Assembly: GCA_030077755.1 (NCBI GenBank)
Contig: JAQJZZ010000004.1
Location: forward strand, 1,550,001-1,614,000
Source of the DNA: Filosporella fistucella
Taxonomy: Eukaryota; Ascomycota; Leotiomycetes; Helotiales
DNA length: 64,000 nt
Direction of reading: 5' to 3'
Position 1 is the first letter of the stretch. Every line of letters begins with the position of its first letter. Position numbers and translations under genes: made by a program. The notes beneath the pieces are model-generated. The model searched no databases and was not told the origin of the DNA. It was given only the letters and a program-made list of their open reading frames with translations. This document shows, piece after piece, positions 61,975-64,000 of this stretch.

Positions 61975-63054
61975 TCTATCAGATGGGCATGAGGGAGGGC
62001 AGGCAACCGAGGTGAGTTCGGAAGACGTAGGTGCTTAGGGAGGGTATTATAAAACGCATTCAGAGTGACATCTGTTTTAACAATAGTAACAGCTAAGGTT
62101 TTAAAAGTCATTCCACTGTTAGGTGCGGATCTGATATTAATGTAAGTCCAAGCTTCCACAACACATGCTTTGAAACCCTCACAGTTGATCTAGAGACTCA
62201 CTAGCGATGGCAAGATTCTCGCATGTATAATTTGAAGTGGATGCCATGTGAGTATGGGCTCCCAGCATGCTCTTATTACTGTCGATGAATAGATTCCACG
62301 GCTCGAATTCGACATCTTCGCTCGAAGTTGGTTTGGGGCAGGTGATGTCGCAGCCCCTCGTATTGCTTGGTCGACCGAGCCCTATGGCGAAAAGCCTTTT
62401 GGTCCGATGTTAGCAAATTGGGAACCCATGATGTATTAGAGTTAAGGGCTTGGCACTTATCAGGAGTATAACATCCCCGCCAAGTAACTCTCCGGACCTC
62501 AAATTCTCTGTGGGTTAGGATGTCCTCGGCCACCCAATTCGAACAGTCCAGATTTAGCCTAAGTTTGAAAGCCATCCGTGTAGCCATACCTATTCACCAT
62601 CAGCTATCGTAATTTCTGCTGTTGAGCTCTACATGCCACTATACAGCCAGCCCTTAGCCTCGTTGTTTTCTGACATAGCACGACGTGACATAATTACCAT
62701 AGCTTGGACGGTAGTAACAGTTGCCGCTTCGCTCTCTTGTAATAGCATCATATTCGCTTGTTCTACAAAATCATTGCCGGCTGTGGTCGGGTCGTTGGGA
62801 TCTGCCCGAAGCTCGGTCCTGTCTGAATATCGACATGACAGCGCATATATCGCGTAAAGTAGGGGCTGAGAGCAGTACCTGCCTCTAGGCTCACTCAGTA
62901 GGCTATCGAGGAAAGAAGCCTTATGTATCACATAAACCCATGGGTTCTGCCAGCGCCAATATAAATCAAGCAGATGCTGTTGAAGCTCCTCTGATACATT
63001 CACATATTGACTGACATTGACAGTCGCAACACGCCGTTTTTGCTCGAGTGACAA
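61975..63054 (-). pseudogene. Internal fragment of another fungal-specific transcription factor
   Basis: On the minus strand, family sequence appears in order: SEELQQHLLDLYWRWQNPW, RYCSQPLLYAIYALSCRYSD and EAKGWLYS (63054-62629), then MATRMAFKLRLNLDCSNW and WRGCYTPDK (about 62587-62460), then LFAIGLGRPSNTRG and FEPWNLFIDS (about 62400-62280), and finally TLNAFYNTLPKHLRLP (about 62080-61980). Introns with GTGGCA and GTGCCA donors would join the first three parts. The Zn2Cys6 domain is absent upstream and the sequence ends in the middle of the homology domain. No uninterrupted start-to-stop model could be built, so it is called a relic. Confidence 0.6.
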
Positions 63055-63310
63055 GACCTCCTGCGTGTTCTCACTTGTTCTTTCATACAGTAAGTGAAAA
63101 TTACTCTAGGAGCCAAAGAATCTTAGTTGTCCACCTGCGTCAATGTGTAATCTGCCAGCCAGATGTATGAAGCAAAAAAGACAAATCAGACAATCACTAA
63201 GGCCTCAACAAACAAATTTATCTGCAATTTAAAACCAATTTATGTGCGAGAACAAAATTCCATACACAATGATGTCCCATAAATCGTGTTGATTATGAAA
63301 TTACTTGTCA
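63055..63310. other. Spacer between two relics
   Basis: AT-rich, no coding signal recognised; would be where the lost zinc cluster of the upstream regulator relic should lie. Confidence 0.4.
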
Positions 63311-64000
63311 TTAATCTTCTTCAGCAAAAGAAATCTGTTGTAACAGTGTATGATTGACTCTCAGACTCAATAATTCTGGTCTGGAGTAATGCCCAACGAC
63401 ATCTAGACCTTGCTGAATCCGCCGCTTGGAAACTCATGTGCGGATCCCCAACCCTTAACCCCATTCTTGTCGGCCTTTTTCCCTGTCATGATCTGGGACG
63501 AGAGAATGACAAACGTGGCTCCTTCGATGGACATGTCGTGCGACAACAACTGGCAATTCTCTGCTGTGATGTGTCCTGGCCAGTTCAAGCCTTCACGTTT
63601 GCTCCAAATCAATGGCCAGCTCGAAACATGAATCTCATCATCCTAGGAATACTCGTAATATCTCAGCAGTGTCTGGGTGTGCTCCCAGTAATTCAATCCT
63701 CCCACTCGGCCAAACTTCGTTGGAACGACAGTCTTGAGAGATTCCCCTTGTCCATCCCCCCAATACGCACGTTCAACGTGTATTGGCTTGACTTTGCAGC
63801 GGTGGTGAACAATTACCCCGTTCTCGTCGATGAAAGACTATCCATAATTAGATATAACTCTGGGCAATTAGAAACAGTCCTCACCTGAGCAATGTAAAGA
63901 GTGCCTCTGTAACGCTCACTGTATCCAAGGACATAAAACATACCCGACTCTTTCACTGCAGCTCGGATCTAATCCATTTCCGAAGATTCTTTCTCCATTG
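63311..64000 (-). pseudogene. Nitrilase/cyanide-hydratase-type gene, inactivated; runs off the window edge
   Basis: The minus strand encodes unmistakable fungal nitrilase text: [20 protein letters not shown], a 50-nt intron (about 63835-63884, donor GTGAGG), [55 protein letters not shown], then LSHDMSIEGATFVILSSQIM. The family motif GLNCWEH has Tyr (TAC at 63690-63688) in place of the catalytic cysteine. TAG stops lie at 63971-63969 and 63645-63643, the latter where relatives have YSQD. After FPSGGFS the next family text is [17 protein letters not shown] in another frame, so about 45-50 codons are deleted. The N-terminus is beyond position 64000. Confidence 0.8.

Noticed and set aside
1..64000. 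CRISPR arrays, bacterial operons, or polyketide/nonribosomal peptide synthase cluster
   Set aside because: The DNA is spliced fungal sequence; no direct-repeat spacer arrays and no PKS or NRPS domains were seen.

Overview
The window is eukaryotic DNA from a filamentous ascomycete. Nearly every gene is broken by short introns (about 41-140 nt) with GT donors, CTAAC/CTGAC-like branch points and AG acceptors. It carries a white collar-1 photoreceptor, a GH76 cell-wall mannosidase, a Sds23-type CBS protein and several fungal-specific transcription factors. The gene set and wording of the proteins suggest a leotiomycete (Botrytis/Sclerotinia-like), but that placement is inference. All exon coordinates were worked out by hand from splice signals, reading phase and family conservation.

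Left part (1-21 kb). A DHA2-type MFS efflux pump (575-2226) is followed by about 1.5 kb of AT-rich DNA, a BTB-like protein with an odd Lys/Glu repeat tract (3707-5280), a zinc-less MDR oxidoreductase (6792-7994), a pair of fold-back repeats (8852-9050), and a housekeeping block: Lgl/Sro7/tomosyn exocytosis protein, a small acidic protein, a PDAP1-like phosphoprotein, an intron-containing tRNA and white collar-1. The last wc-1 exon lies beyond a 429-nt intron and is easily missed.

Middle (21-38 kb). Importin beta-3 (Kap121/Pse1), a Sds23-type four-CBS protein and a GPI-anchored GH76 enzyme (Dcw1/Dfg5) are conserved genes. After them come a frameshifted CorA-like membrane protein, a small secreted protein with a Kex2-type site, and an F-box/LRR-like protein.

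38.7-45.4 kb holds one nine-exon gene for a predicted 2004-residue secreted protein: a NucA/NucB-like nuclease domain, a two-helix GH55 glucanase module, an array of cysteine repeats and a cysteine-rich C-terminus. This is the most unusual intact gene here. It is followed by a DHA1 polyamine-type transporter, a double GFA/CENP-V protein and a FucP-type sugar transporter with a GC-AG intron.

The right end (53.2-64 kb) looks like a decayed metabolic cluster. A complete Zn2Cys6 regulator and a complete Baeyer-Villiger-type flavin monooxygenase form a divergent pair. Around them lie broken pieces: a transcription factor that has lost its zinc finger and is spliced in phase to a sugar-transporter fragment, an alcohol dehydrogenase N-terminus, an SDR lacking its N-terminus, an internal piece of another regulator, and a nitrilase with stops, a lost catalytic cysteine and an internal deletion. 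Several of the inactivating changes fit C-to-T changes in CpA, the signature expected from repeat-induced point mutation.
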